Shown: piece by piece, positions 26,807 to 34,017 of the stretch
How the letters are laid out: the number at the start of each line of letters is the position of its first letter
How positions within the stretch are numbered: the stretch's first letter is position 1
NCBI RefSeq assembly: GCF_947486615.1
Contig: NZ_CANKUD010000015.1
Span: forward strand, 39,454 to 103,453
Length of the DNA stretch: 64,000 nt
Direction of reading: 5' to 3'
Source of the DNA: an uncultured Modestobacter sp.
GTDB lineage: Bacteria > Actinomycetota > Actinomycetes > Mycobacteriales > Geodermatophilaceae
Notes under the pieces: model-generated
What the model saw: only the letters and a program-made list of their open reading frames with translations
Databases searched by the model: none
Told to the model about the DNA's origin: nothing
Program-made: the position numbers and the translations under genes

Positions 26807-27655
26807 CTAGGCGGTGACGGTCGCGTCGGCGAACAGCAACGGCGCCCAGCGGGCGTGCGCGGTCCGGCCGAAGCCGGGGTCGACGCCGATCAGCAGGCCC
26901 CCCGCCGCGGTGACCGCGACGTGCCGGTCGGCCGCCTGCAGTTGGATGCGGTCGCGCAGCTCGGGCGCGCGCAGTACCGGCTCGCCGCGCTCGTAGCCGA
27001 CGACGCTGGAGTGGCCGTGCACCTGGGTGAACGGCATCGGCACGCCCAACGGCTCGGCCGCGACCCACGAGGCGGCCAGTTCCGTCCCGGCCTCGGCCCA
27101 CATCGGGCCGGCCGCGAGGTCCGGGGCGCCGCCGCCGAGCATGGCGCCGGCCCGCCACAGCGCCGCCGGGTCTGCGTCGCGGAGCGCGGCCAGCGCCGCC
27201 GCCGCGGCGTCCGCGGTGCCGGGTCGGCCCAGCCGGCGGTGCAGCCCGGACGTCAGCCCGGCGTGCGTGACCAGCACCTGCACTCCATCGGCCAGGGTGA
27301 GTGCTGCGGCGACCCGCATCCGGCCGGTGTCCCACCAGCGGCGCAGCGTCTGCTGGGTGGCGTCGGGGAGCACCTCGGGCCAGTCGAAGGCCGGGGTGTC
27401 GACGTACTGGCCCTCGTGGTTGCCGACCAGCTGGTGCCACTGCCCGGGCTGCTCGTGCAGCGCCCGGTCCACCAGGTCCACCACGCCGGGGGAGTCCGGG
27501 CCGCGGTGCACGAGGTCACCGACCTGCACCACCTGCAGGTCGGGCGGCAGGCGGAGGGTGTCCGGGTCGGCACCGAGCCGGACCAGGGCCCGGGTGAGCT
27601 GCCGGAGGTGCCCGCCGATGTCCCCGATGACCGCCACCCGTCCCACGCGGTCCAT
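26807..27655 (-). CDS. Calcineurin-like metallophosphoesterase
   Basis: A 282-residue protein with the metallophosphoesterase motifs VAVIGDIGGHLRQL (D-x-H variant, with GDIGGH), VVQVGDLVHRGPDS (GDxxxRG), QLVGNHEGQY (GNHE), VLVTHAGL and VHGHSSVVG. These bind two metal ions and hydrolyse phosphomonoesters or diesters, including bis(5'-nucleosyl) tetraphosphates in related Ser/Thr-phosphatase-like members. The substrate is unknown. The ATG at 27655 precedes DRVGRVAVIGD; a GTG two codons upstream is an alternative. Transcribed alone. Confidence 0.85.
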   Translation of the reverse strand: MDRVGRVAVIGDIGGHLRQLTRALVRLGADPDTLRLPPDLQVVQVGDLVHRGPDSPGVVDLVDRALHEQPGQWHQLVGNHEGQYVDTPAFDWPEVLPDATQQTLRRWWDTGRMRVAAALTLADGVQVLVTHAGLTSGLHRRLGRPGTADAAAAALAALRDADPAALWRAGAMLGGGAPDLAAGPMWAEAGTELAASWVAAEPLGVPMPFTQVHGHSSVVGYERGEPVLRAPELRDRIQLQAADRHVAVTAAGGLLIGVDPGFGRTAHARWAPLLFADATVTA

Positions 27656-27888
27656 GGTGACCGCCCGCAGTCGGGCGGCTCCCGTCGGGTGGTGTGGAGA
27701 CCGTCGGTGACCTGCGCCGGGCCGGGGTGGAGAAGCGCGGCGGCCTGGCGGCCGACGTGCGCACGAAGTGCCCTGCCCGCCGGGTGCGGCGGCTGACCCT
27801 CGCCGGGGTCGCGATGGTGGCACTGCGGAGGCCGCGACCGCGAGCCGGGAACGGCTGCCGCCCCGGCACGAGCGAGTGGCGACCCCAG
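27656..27888. other. Intergenic region, no gene seen
   Basis: Part of a 371-bp gap between the divergent metallophosphatase and TIGR02587-like genes. No supported gene, repeat or RNA was seen here. Only the promoter-like motif that follows stands out. Confidence 0.5.
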
Positions 27889-27913
27889 GGGTCAACCGCG
27901 TCGACGCGGGTAG
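27889..27913 (+). promoter_or_regulatory. SigB/SigF-type promoter motif upstream of TIGR02587-like gene
   Basis: GGGTC, 14 bases, GGGTAG (27908-27913). It is about 115 bp upstream of the chosen start at 28027, so a long leader or an upstream start is possible. Confidence 0.5.
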
Positions 27914-28026
27914 GGCCGGATCATGATCACCGCACGCCCGGACGTCGCCCGGGACGGTGGCCGGTCGTGGTCATCGGACCGGCTGGACGACGCGCGGCGG
28001 TCTGTTCGGCACGGGTGGGGGCGGCG

Positions 28027-28827
28027 GTGACCGGCGGGCACCAGCTCGCGCAGAGCAGCGGGCGTGCGTTCGGCGGCGCGCTGCTGTTCTCCCTCCCGCT
28101 GCTGATGACCATGGAGATCTGGCAGCTGGGTGTCGCGATCCCGCGGTACCGGCTCGCACTCCTCGTGCTGGCCACGGTGCTGCTCGTCGTCTTCCTGTCC
28201 CAACACTTCGGTTCCGGCTCGCCCGGGGTCGGCTGGCGCGGGTCGCTGGCCGACGCCGGGGTGGCGTTCGTGATGGCCGCGGTCGCCGCCGCTCTGGTGC
28301 TCGGGGTGCTCTCGGTGATCGAGCCGCTGCGCGGCTGGCGCGATGCCGTGTCGGTCGTCGCCATCGAGATGCTGCCGGCGGCGATCGGTGCCTCCTTCGC
28401 CCGCAGCCAGCTGGGCATGGGCGGTCGGCGGGTGCGGACGACGACCTATGGCGGCGAGCTGCTGCTGATGGCGGCCGGGGCGATCGTCTTCGCCGCGAAC
28501 ATCGCCCCCACCGAGGAGGTGGTGCTGCTGGCCGCCGAGCTCGGTCCGTGGCACCCGGTCGCGCTGGTCGTGCTGTGCCTGGTGCTCATGCACGGCTTCG
28601 TCTACTGGGTGGGCTTCCGCGGCCAGGAGCCGGCCGTCGGCGGCGTGCTGCGCTCCTTCCTGACGCTGACCGTGGTGGGCTACGTGATCGCGCTGGTGCT
28701 GTCGGCGTACCTGCTGTGGACCTTCGGCCGGTTCGACGACGTCGGCCTGGTGATGGTGGTGACCGAGTCCGTGGTGCTGGCGCTGCCGGCGAGCCTGGGT
28801 GCCGCGGCCGCCCGGCTGATCCTGTGA
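28027..28827 (+). CDS. TIGR02587-like integral membrane protein
   Basis: A 266-residue membrane protein with about seven hydrophobic helices. It contains SSGRAFGGALLFSLPLLMTMEIWQLG, VLSVIEPLRGWRDAV, EMLPAAIGASFARSQLG and NIAPTEEVVLLAAELGPWHPVALVVLCLVLMHGFVYWVGFRG, which resemble the TIGR02587 family. That family is known from a conserved two-gene neighbourhood with TIGR02588, as here. The function is unknown. The GTG at 28027 starts MTGGHQLAQSSGRA. The following gene begins 27 bp later. A stress-type promoter motif lies upstream. Confidence 0.75.
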   Translation: MTGGHQLAQSSGRAFGGALLFSLPLLMTMEIWQLGVAIPRYRLALLVLATVLLVVFLSQHFGSGSPGVGWRGSLADAGVAFVMAAVAAALVLGVLSVIEPLRGWRDAVSVVAIEMLPAAIGASFARSQLGMGGRRVRTTTYGGELLLMAAGAIVFAANIAPTEEVVLLAAELGPWHPVALVVLCLVLMHGFVYWVGFRGQEPAVGGVLRSFLTLTVVGYVIALVLSAYLLWTFGRFDDVGLVMVVTESVVLALPASLGAAAARLIL

Positions 28828-28854
28828 GCAGGAGACGGTGAGGAGCGAGGGACC

Positions 28855-29331
28855 GTGAGCGACGACCAGGCAGACGAGGCGACGGCCGCGGAGGCAGATG
28901 CCGGCCACAACGATGCGGGCGAGGGCGATGCCCGGGAGCCGGGCCGGGACGCCGAGGGGGAGACCAGCCGGGGCGAGTACGCGCTCGGCGTGCTGGGCGC
29001 GGTCGTCGTCCTGCTGGTGCTCGGCTTCCTGCTGCACCAGGCCCTGGTCGTCCGGGACAGCGGCCCGGCCCTGTCGGTCACCTCGTCGACGGCCGAGGAG
29101 GTGGACGGCGGGTGGTCGGTGGCGTTCGAGGTGCGCAACGACGGCGGGACGACGGCCGAGCAGGTGCAGGTGAGCGGGGTGCTCGAACGGGACGGCGAGG
29201 AGGTGCAGGAGGCCACGGCCACGATCGACTACGTCCCGCCGCGCAGCCGGCAGTCCGGTGTCCTGCTGTTCTCCGAGGACCCGGCCACCGGCACCCTGGA
29301 GGTCCGGCCGGCCGGCTACACGGTGCCGTGA
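28855..29331 (+). CDS. TIGR02588-like membrane-anchored protein
   Basis: A 158-residue protein. It has an acidic N-terminal region of about 45 residues, one helix (YALGVLGAVVVLLVLGFLLHQAL), then an extracytoplasmic beta-sandwich-like domain, ALSVTSSTAEEVDGGWSVAFEVRNDGGTTAEQVQVSGVLERDGEEV, ending DPATGTLEVRPAGYTVP. This is the arrangement of TIGR02588 proteins, which partner TIGR02587. The acidic N-terminus is longer than I would expect. Probably co-transcribed with the upstream gene, and the two likely form one membrane assembly. Function unknown. Confidence 0.75.
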   Translation: MSDDQADEATAAEADAGHNDAGEGDAREPGRDAEGETSRGEYALGVLGAVVVLLVLGFLLHQALVVRDSGPALSVTSSTAEEVDGGWSVAFEVRNDGGTTAEQVQVSGVLERDGEEVQEATATIDYVPPRSRQSGVLLFSEDPATGTLEVRPAGYTVP

Positions 29332-29377
29332 GCAGCACCCGGCCCGGACTGTCGGTCCCTCGTGGTGGAGTGCGTCC

Positions 29378-29953
29378 ATGACGTGGGAGACGCACCCGGT
29401 GACCCCGGACCGGTTCGACGACTTCGCCGACGTCGTCAACCGCACCCGCCGGGCCAACCACTGCTGGTGCCTGTCCCACCGGCTGAGCAGCGCCGAGATC
29501 GACGAGCTCGGCGGCGGCAGCCGGGAGCAGGCCATGCGGCGGTTGTGCGAGCGCGAGCACCCGCCCGGCGTGGTGACCTACCGGGACGGCGAGCCGGTGG
29601 GCTGGTGCAACACCGGTCCACGCGCCGAGATCACCCGGCTGGCCGGCTCCCGTCTCATCCGGCCCGTCGACGACCTGCCGGTGTGGAGCATCGTCTGCGT
29701 CGTGGTCCGCTCGGGCCACCGCCGGCAGGGGGTTACCGGGCACCTGATCGAGGGCGCGGTCGCCTACGCCGCGGAGCACGGTGCCCCGGCGGTGGAGGCC
29801 CACCCCGTCGATCCACCCGGACGGATGGACCTGACCATGGCCTTCGTCGGCACCCGGTCGATGTTCGAGCGCGCGGGGTTCCGGGTGATCGGCAGCACCG
29901 CGGCGAAGGCCAGCAGGATGCCCCGGCTGGTCATGCGGCGGGACCTGCCCTGA
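29378..29953 (+). CDS. GNAT family N-acetyltransferase
   Basis: A 191-residue acetyl-CoA-dependent acyltransferase. The core has WSIVCVVVRSGHRRQGVTGHLIEGAVAYAAEHG, with the R/Q-x-x-G-x-G/A-like CoA loop (GHRRQGVTG), and FVGTRSMFERAGFRVIG at the C-terminus. The first part contains a conspicuous NHCWCLSHRL segment seen in a subset of actinobacterial GNATs. The substrate is unknown. It starts 46 bp after the TIGR02588-like gene and may be part of that transcript. Confidence 0.82.
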   Translation: MTWETHPVTPDRFDDFADVVNRTRRANHCWCLSHRLSSAEIDELGGGSREQAMRRLCEREHPPGVVTYRDGEPVGWCNTGPRAEITRLAGSRLIRPVDDLPVWSIVCVVVRSGHRRQGVTGHLIEGAVAYAAEHGAPAVEAHPVDPPGRMDLTMAFVGTRSMFERAGFRVIGSTAAKASRMPRLVMRRDLP

Positions 29954-29979
29954 CCCTGCGCGGGCAGACCACCGGATGC

Positions 29980-30006
29980 GGTCTACACCTCGGCCGGACC
30001 GGGTAG
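29980..30006 (+). promoter_or_regulatory. SigB/SigF-type promoter motif upstream of lipoprotein gene
   Basis: GGTCT, 16 bases, GGGTAG (30001-30006). The lipoprotein ATG is 63 bp downstream with its own AGAGGAG ribosome-binding site. Confidence 0.55.
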
Positions 30007-30068
30007 GGCGCGGTGACCGGTGGGTCGTGGAGCCCTGCCGGGCACCGGAGCAGGACAGAGGAGCAGAC

Positions 30069-30677
30069 ATGCGCAGTGCCCCCGATCGACCGACGGGACG
30101 TCGTGCGGCCGCAGCCGTGCTGGCCGTCCTCGGCGTCGGCGGACTCGCGGGCTGCGGACAGGACGAGGCGGACCCCGGTGGCGTGACCGCCGAGCAGCTC
30201 CAGGACGTGCGGGACGACGTCGCGACGCTGAGCGAGCGGGTCGACGAGCTCGAGGCCGCCCGCTCGTCGGCCCCACCGACGGCGGGGGAGACGTCCGCGC
30301 CGGCCACCACGACGTCGACGACCACCGCGCCGGCCGAGCCGACCCCCACCTTCGCCGCGGGGGACGACGTGTCGCTCGGTGGCGAGGTCACCGGGCTGAT
30401 CTCCACGACGGCGGTCGGCAGCGCCTTCCGGCTGGCCACCGGGGAGGGAGTGACGGTGACCGTCATCTCGCCGACCCCGGTCGCGGAGCTGGCCACCGGG
30501 GACGCCGTGCAGGTGTCCGGCGTGGCCACCCGCGTGCAGCGCAGCTCCTTCGAGCGTGACTTCGGCATCGCGGCCGAGGTGCTGCTGGACGACCCGGACG
30601 CCTTCCTCACCGAGCACGCCGGGCAGCTCGCCGTCGCGGCCGACCGGGTGCAGCGGGGGGAGCAGCCCGCGGACTGA
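30069..30677 (+). CDS. Lipoprotein with coiled coil and OB-like domain
   Basis: A 202-residue exported lipoprotein. The signal sequence ends in the lipobox GLAGC. It is followed by a short heptad-like helix (EQLQDVRDDVATLSERVDELEAA), a Thr/Ala/Pro linker, then a small beta-rich domain (DVSLGGEVTGLISTTAVGSAFRLATGEGVTVTVISPTPVAELATGDAVQVSGVATRVQ) that looks like an OB-fold or DUF5666-type barrel. The function is unknown. The domain suits binding at the cell surface. It is preceded by a stress-type promoter motif. Confidence 0.78.
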   Translation: MRSAPDRPTGRRAAAAVLAVLGVGGLAGCGQDEADPGGVTAEQLQDVRDDVATLSERVDELEAARSSAPPTAGETSAPATTTSTTTAPAEPTPTFAAGDDVSLGGEVTGLISTTAVGSAFRLATGEGVTVTVISPTPVAELATGDAVQVSGVATRVQRSSFERDFGIAAEVLLDDPDAFLTEHAGQLAVAADRVQRGEQPAD

Positions 30678-30728
30678 GCCCGCCTCCGCCCAGCCGCTCC
30701 CGAGCCGGCCCAGTCGGACGACGCCCGC

Positions 30729-30790
30729 GCCGGCTGGCACCGCGCCGGACCACCCCCACGCCGGCTGTGACCGCGCCGGACCATCCCCGC
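30729..30790. repeat. Two 31-bp tandem direct repeats
   Basis: Units 30729-30759 and 30760-30790 begin GCCGGCTG and share ACCGCGCCGGACCA with few mismatches. A third unit begins at 30791 but is cut after seven bases by a hairpin. Related fragments recur at 30840-30890. Confidence 0.7.
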
Positions 30791-30795
30791 GCCGG

Positions 30796-30834
30796 CTAGG
30801 TGTACTGACCGGAGAGGTTGGTCAGTACACCTAG
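30796..30834. terminator. 15-bp hairpin between convergent lipoprotein and permease genes
   Basis: CTAGGTGTACTGACC (30796-30810) pairs exactly with 30820-30834 around a nine-base loop. The AT content is unusually high for the region. It sits within the tandem repeats between two convergent genes. Confidence 0.75.
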
Positions 30835-30890
30835 GACCGCCAGACCATCCCCGCGCGGACCACGCCCACGCCGGCTGGGACCGTGCCGGC

Positions 30891-32162
30891 TCAGGCCGGC
30901 TGCGCGGGAACCGGCTCGGTGCGAGCCGGGGGTTCGTCGGCGGGCGCCGGGTGGGTGCGCAGGAATTCCGCGACCCGGTAGCCCACCGCCAGCATCGGCA
31001 CGGCCAGCAGGGCACCGGGCACCCCGGCGGCCAGCCCACCGGCGGTCACGCCGAGCAGGATGACGATCGGGTGCAGCTGCACCGCCCGGCCCATGATCAC
31101 CGGCTGCAGCACGTTGCCCTCCACCTGCTGCACGACCAGCACCACGACCAGCACGATGACCGCATCGGTCACGCCGTTGGTGACCAGGGTGACCAGCACG
31201 GCGACCGCCCCGCTCAGGGTGGCGCCGACGATCGGCACGAAGGCGCCCAGGAAGGTCAGCAGGGTCAGCGACAGCCACAGTGGGACGCCGAGCAGCAGCA
31301 GCGCCGCACCGATGCCGATCGCGTCGATCAGCGCCACGACCACGACACCACGGGTGTACCCGGCCAGTGCGTTCCAGGCCGCCCGGCCGGCGCCGTCCAC
31401 CCGGGAGCGGTTGCGGTCGGGCACCCGTTCGAGCAGCCACGCCCACATCCGGTCGCCGTCCTTGAGCAGGAAGAACACCAGGAAGAAGACGAGCACGATC
31501 GCCCCCAGCACGACCACGCCCATCCGGGCGCCGTCCCCGGGGCTGGGCGTGGCCTCGTAGAGGCGGCTGACGATCTGGTTGCGGACGTCGGCCACCTGCT
31601 CCGGGTCCAGCGCCAGCGGCCCCTCGATCGCCCAGACCCGGATCCGGTCGATCCCGGCGGCCAGCGGGCGGGTCAGGTCCTGCAGGCTGGCGGCGGCGCG
31701 GAAGCCGACCAGGAAGACGATCCCGCCGGTCACCGCGAGCAGGGTCAGGACGCCGGTCAGCGCGGCGAGGGCCGGCGGGGCACCGGCCCGCCGCAACAGC
31801 CGGGCGATGGGTGCGGTCAGCGCGGTCAGCAACACGGCGACGGCCAGTGTGAAGGTGACCATCGGCAGCCGGAACAGCAGCCAGAAGACGAGCCAGACGA
31901 CGGTGCTCAGCACGACCGCCGCACCGCCGAGGACGATCACCCGCAACGCCCATCCGGGCACGGCGCCGGACGCCGGCCGGTCCGGCCGTGCGGTGAGCGA
32001 GGGCGCCGGAGAGGGCGCGGAGACCGGAGGGGGCGCGGGGGACGGCGGGGCGGCGGCCCCGGTCCCGAGCGGCCGACCGTCGGGGCCCTGGCTGTCCGGA
32101 TCGGGGGCGGGCGGGGCCTTCCGCAACCGGGTCCGGTCGGCGGTCCGGCCTCGTAGCCTCAT
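30891..32162 (-). CDS. AI-2E family transporter
   Basis: A 423-residue membrane protein of the AI-2 exporter/PerM family, with about eight helices. It contains WALRVIVLGGAAVVLSTVVWLVFWLLF, FFLLKDGDRMWAWLLERVPDRNRSRVDG and the conserved end LTFLGAFVPIVGATLSG ... QQVEGNVLQPVIMGRAVQLHPIVILLGVTAGGLAAGVPGALLAVP. The N-terminal 70 residues are Pro/Ala-rich and disordered. The substrate is unknown; the family name reflects AI-2 export in E. coli. The ATG overlaps the stop of a 52-residue ORF (ATGA). The region ends at a hairpin. Confidence 0.88.
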   Translation of the reverse strand: MRLRGRTADRTRLRKAPPAPDPDSQGPDGRPLGTGAAAPPSPAPPPVSAPSPAPSLTARPDRPASGAVPGWALRVIVLGGAAVVLSTVVWLVFWLLFRLPMVTFTLAVAVLLTALTAPIARLLRRAGAPPALAALTGVLTLLAVTGGIVFLVGFRAAASLQDLTRPLAAGIDRIRVWAIEGPLALDPEQVADVRNQIVSRLYEATPSPGDGARMGVVVLGAIVLVFFLVFFLLKDGDRMWAWLLERVPDRNRSRVDGAGRAAWNALAGYTRGVVVVALIDAIGIGAALLLLGVPLWLSLTLLTFLGAFVPIVGATLSGAVAVLVTLVTNGVTDAVIVLVVVLVVQQVEGNVLQPVIMGRAVQLHPIVILLGVTAGGLAAGVPGALLAVPMLAVGYRVAEFLRTHPAPADEPPARTEPVPAQPA

Positions 32163-32320
32163 CGATCGCTCCTCGGTCGGCTGCCCGGGCCGGTCCGGGG
32201 GTGACGTGCCGCACCCGAGGTCTGGAAGGCCCGGCGGCGGACCGGACGGGGCGGTCCGGGTGCGCGGACGGCACCCGGTCCACGGGGGACGGAGACCGGG
32301 TCGGCGGCGTCGATCATCAC
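32159..32320 (-). CDS. Possible small basic protein or leader ORF coupled to AI-2E gene
   Basis: A frame of 52-53 codons starting GTG-ATG at 32320/32317 encodes MIDAADPVSVPRGPGAVRAP and continues with a Pro/Arg-rich basic sequence. Its TGA overlaps the AI-2E ATG. A GGTTG/GGGTAG motif ends seven bases upstream of the GTG, which would make the mRNA leaderless at this ORF. The coupling and promoter spacing support translation, but the sequence itself resembles no protein. It may be a leader that sets translation of the transporter. Confidence 0.4.
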   Translation of the reverse strand: MMIDAADPVSVPRGPGAVRAPGPPRPVRRRAFQTSGAARHPRTGPGSRPRSDR

Positions 32321-32327
32321 GCTGCGG

Positions 32328-32354
32328 CTACCCGGGCGGTGGTGCCGGTCAACC
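32328..32354 (-). promoter_or_regulatory. SigB/SigF-type promoter motif upstream of AI-2E unit
   Basis: On the minus strand: GGTTG (32354-32350), 16 bases, GGGTAG (32333-32328). Seven bases later lies the GTG of the 52-residue ORF. Confidence 0.6.
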
Positions 32355-32364
32355 CCCGATCGGC

Positions 32365-33279
32365 TCACCGCGGCCCGCCGACCTGGGGGGTGGCCGCCGC
32401 CGATGCGTCGGGGTCCTTGCCCTGGCGGCGGATGGCCCGGCGGAGCATCAACCGGTACCCGACCAGGAGCACCGCGTTGCCCAGCAGCAACCAGAGTCCC
32501 AGCAGCACCGCGGTGGCCAGCGAACTGGTGCCGTACCGGTCGGAGAAGTCGGCGAAGAAGCGGAGGTACACCAGGTAGCCGCCGGTGGTCACCGCGACCA
32601 GCCCGGCCGCGATCAGTGCCCCGAGGGCGACGTCGTGCCATCGGGTGTCCCGGAGCTGGAACAGCGCGTAGACCAGCGCGATCACCAGCGTCAGCAGCAC
32701 GAAGGTGCCCAGGCCCAGCAGCGCGGTGAACGCCCAACCGCTGCCGAAGAACCGGGGGACGACGTAGAGCGCAGCGAGGGCGGAGAACACCACGAGCGGC
32801 AGCACCGCGATGAGCACCAGGGCCAGCAACCGGCCCCGCCAGCCGCGGATCTGCCGCTCCGACTCGGGCGCCACCTGGGTGAAGGCGCGGGCCAGCGCAG
32901 CGCCGTAGGCGGTGGCCGGCCAGGCGGCGGTCACCACGGCGAGCGGGCCGGCCTGGCCGGCGATGTCGACCAGCTCGCGGAGCACGTCGCCGACCGGCAG
33001 CTGGTCGGGGGTCTGCCCGTCGACCTGGTCGCTCAGCCCCTGCAGGGTCGACTCGTCGACGAACGCCCCGGCGATCCAGAAGGCGATCAGCACCATCGGC
33101 GGGATGGAGATCATCGCGTAGAAGGCCAGGCTGGCGGCGACGGTGAAGAACTCCGGGCCGCGCACCCACCGGCCGAACCGCAGCACCGGGCCGGGGAGCT
33201 GGTCCCGGGTGCGCACGTAGCGCTGCCGGGCGTCGGCCAGGGCCCGCCGGACGGAGGGCCGCCGCTCGGTGCGGCTCAT
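32365..33279 (-). CDS. YihY/virulence factor BrkB family membrane protein
   Basis: A 304-residue protein with six membrane helices of the YihY/BrkB (formerly RNase BN) family. It contains FGRWVRGPEFFTVAASLAFYAMISIPPMVLIAFWIAG, GRLLALVLIAVLPLVVFSALAAL and YLVYLRFFADFSDRYGTSSLATAVLLGLWLLLGNAVLLVGYRL. The role is not established; transport or envelope functions have been proposed for relatives. The ATG at 33279 follows the CAP-domain gene by 49 bp in the same direction, so they may be co-transcribed. Confidence 0.87.
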   Translation of the reverse strand: MSRTERRPSVRRALADARQRYVRTRDQLPGPVLRFGRWVRGPEFFTVAASLAFYAMISIPPMVLIAFWIAGAFVDESTLQGLSDQVDGQTPDQLPVGDVLRELVDIAGQAGPLAVVTAAWPATAYGAALARAFTQVAPESERQIRGWRGRLLALVLIAVLPLVVFSALAALYVVPRFFGSGWAFTALLGLGTFVLLTLVIALVYALFQLRDTRWHDVALGALIAAGLVAVTTGGYLVYLRFFADFSDRYGTSSLATAVLLGLWLLLGNAVLLVGYRLMLRRAIRRQGKDPDASAAATPQVGGPR

Positions 33280-33328
33280 GCCGCACCGGCACGAGCAGGC
33301 CGTCGGGGCAGTCCCACGGTGCGGGCGC

Positions 33329-33943
33329 TCAGCAGGTCGGGCCGTCCTCGTCCGGGCGGGCGATCGGCTCGACCGGCGGAGTGGTGGTCGCCACCGCCGG
33401 CCGGTCGCCGTCGACCGTCCGGCCGAACTCCTGGGTGGCCCAGACGGAGCCGTCGGCGGCGCAGAACACCCCCACGCCCAGCCGGTCCCACCCCGGGTTG
33501 AGCACGTTGACCCGGTGCTCGTCCGACCGCATCCAGCCGGTGTGGATCGTGCCCGCCGGCACCGGGCCGGTGGCCTGGAAGATGTTCTCGCCCATCGCGC
33601 GGAAGCCGGACAGCTCGTCGCCCTGCAGCACCGACTGGATGTCCTGGTGTCGGAACTCCCCGGTGTCGGCCATCTCCGCGCTCCAGTCCCGGGCGACGCC
33701 GGCCAGCGCGTCGTTCCACGCCACCGGCTCGAGGCCGCGCTCGGCCCGCTCGGCATTGACCCGGTCGAACACGGCCCGGGCGATCTGCTCCTCCGCCGGG
33801 GCGGCGGTACCTGCGGCCGGCGCCGACTGGGGAGCCGGCCCGGTGCCCCCGGCCGAGCCCTCGCTGCCGACCACGACGCAGCCGGCCGTGGCGAGCGACA
33901 GGGGGAGCAGGGCGAGCAGGACGGCGGAGAGGCGACGCATCAC
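33329..33943 (-). CDS. CAP/SCP domain lipoprotein
   Basis: A protein of about 204 residues. The lipobox ATAGC follows a short signal peptide. After an Ala/Pro linker comes a CAP domain (VFDRVNAERAERGLEPVAWNDALAGVARDWSAEMADTGEFRHQ, then AMGENIF, HTGWMRSDEHRVNVLNPGWDRLGVGV) with the His and Glu residues that form the CAP cavity. The final 30 residues are Pro-rich. Family members bind lipids or cell-wall components; the role is unknown. The GTG at 33943, directly before an ATG, is exactly six bases after a GGGTAG element, which favours a leaderless start. Confidence 0.87.
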   Translation of the reverse strand: MMRRLSAVLLALLPLSLATAGCVVVGSEGSAGGTGPAPQSAPAAGTAAPAEEQIARAVFDRVNAERAERGLEPVAWNDALAGVARDWSAEMADTGEFRHQDIQSVLQGDELSGFRAMGENIFQATGPVPAGTIHTGWMRSDEHRVNVLNPGWDRLGVGVFCAADGSVWATQEFGRTVDGDRPAVATTTPPVEPIARPDEDGPTC

Positions 33944-33949
33944 CGGGGT

Positions 33950-33975
33950 CTACCCGCTCGGCCGCCGGTCAGCCC
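33950..33975 (-). promoter_or_regulatory. SigB/SigF-type leaderless promoter of CAP gene
   Basis: On the minus strand: GGGCT (33975-33971), 15 bases, GGGTAG (33955-33950), six bases, then GTG at 33943. Confidence 0.6.
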
Positions 33976-34017
33976 TGCCGGTCGCGACCGCAGCCGTTCC
34001 GTGACCGGCTGGTGCGC

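Noticed and set aside
27694..28026. N-terminal extension of the TIGR02587-like protein
   Set aside because: The translated region is Arg/Gly/Pro-rich with no family-like sequence, and the candidate promoter at 27889-27913 lies inside it.
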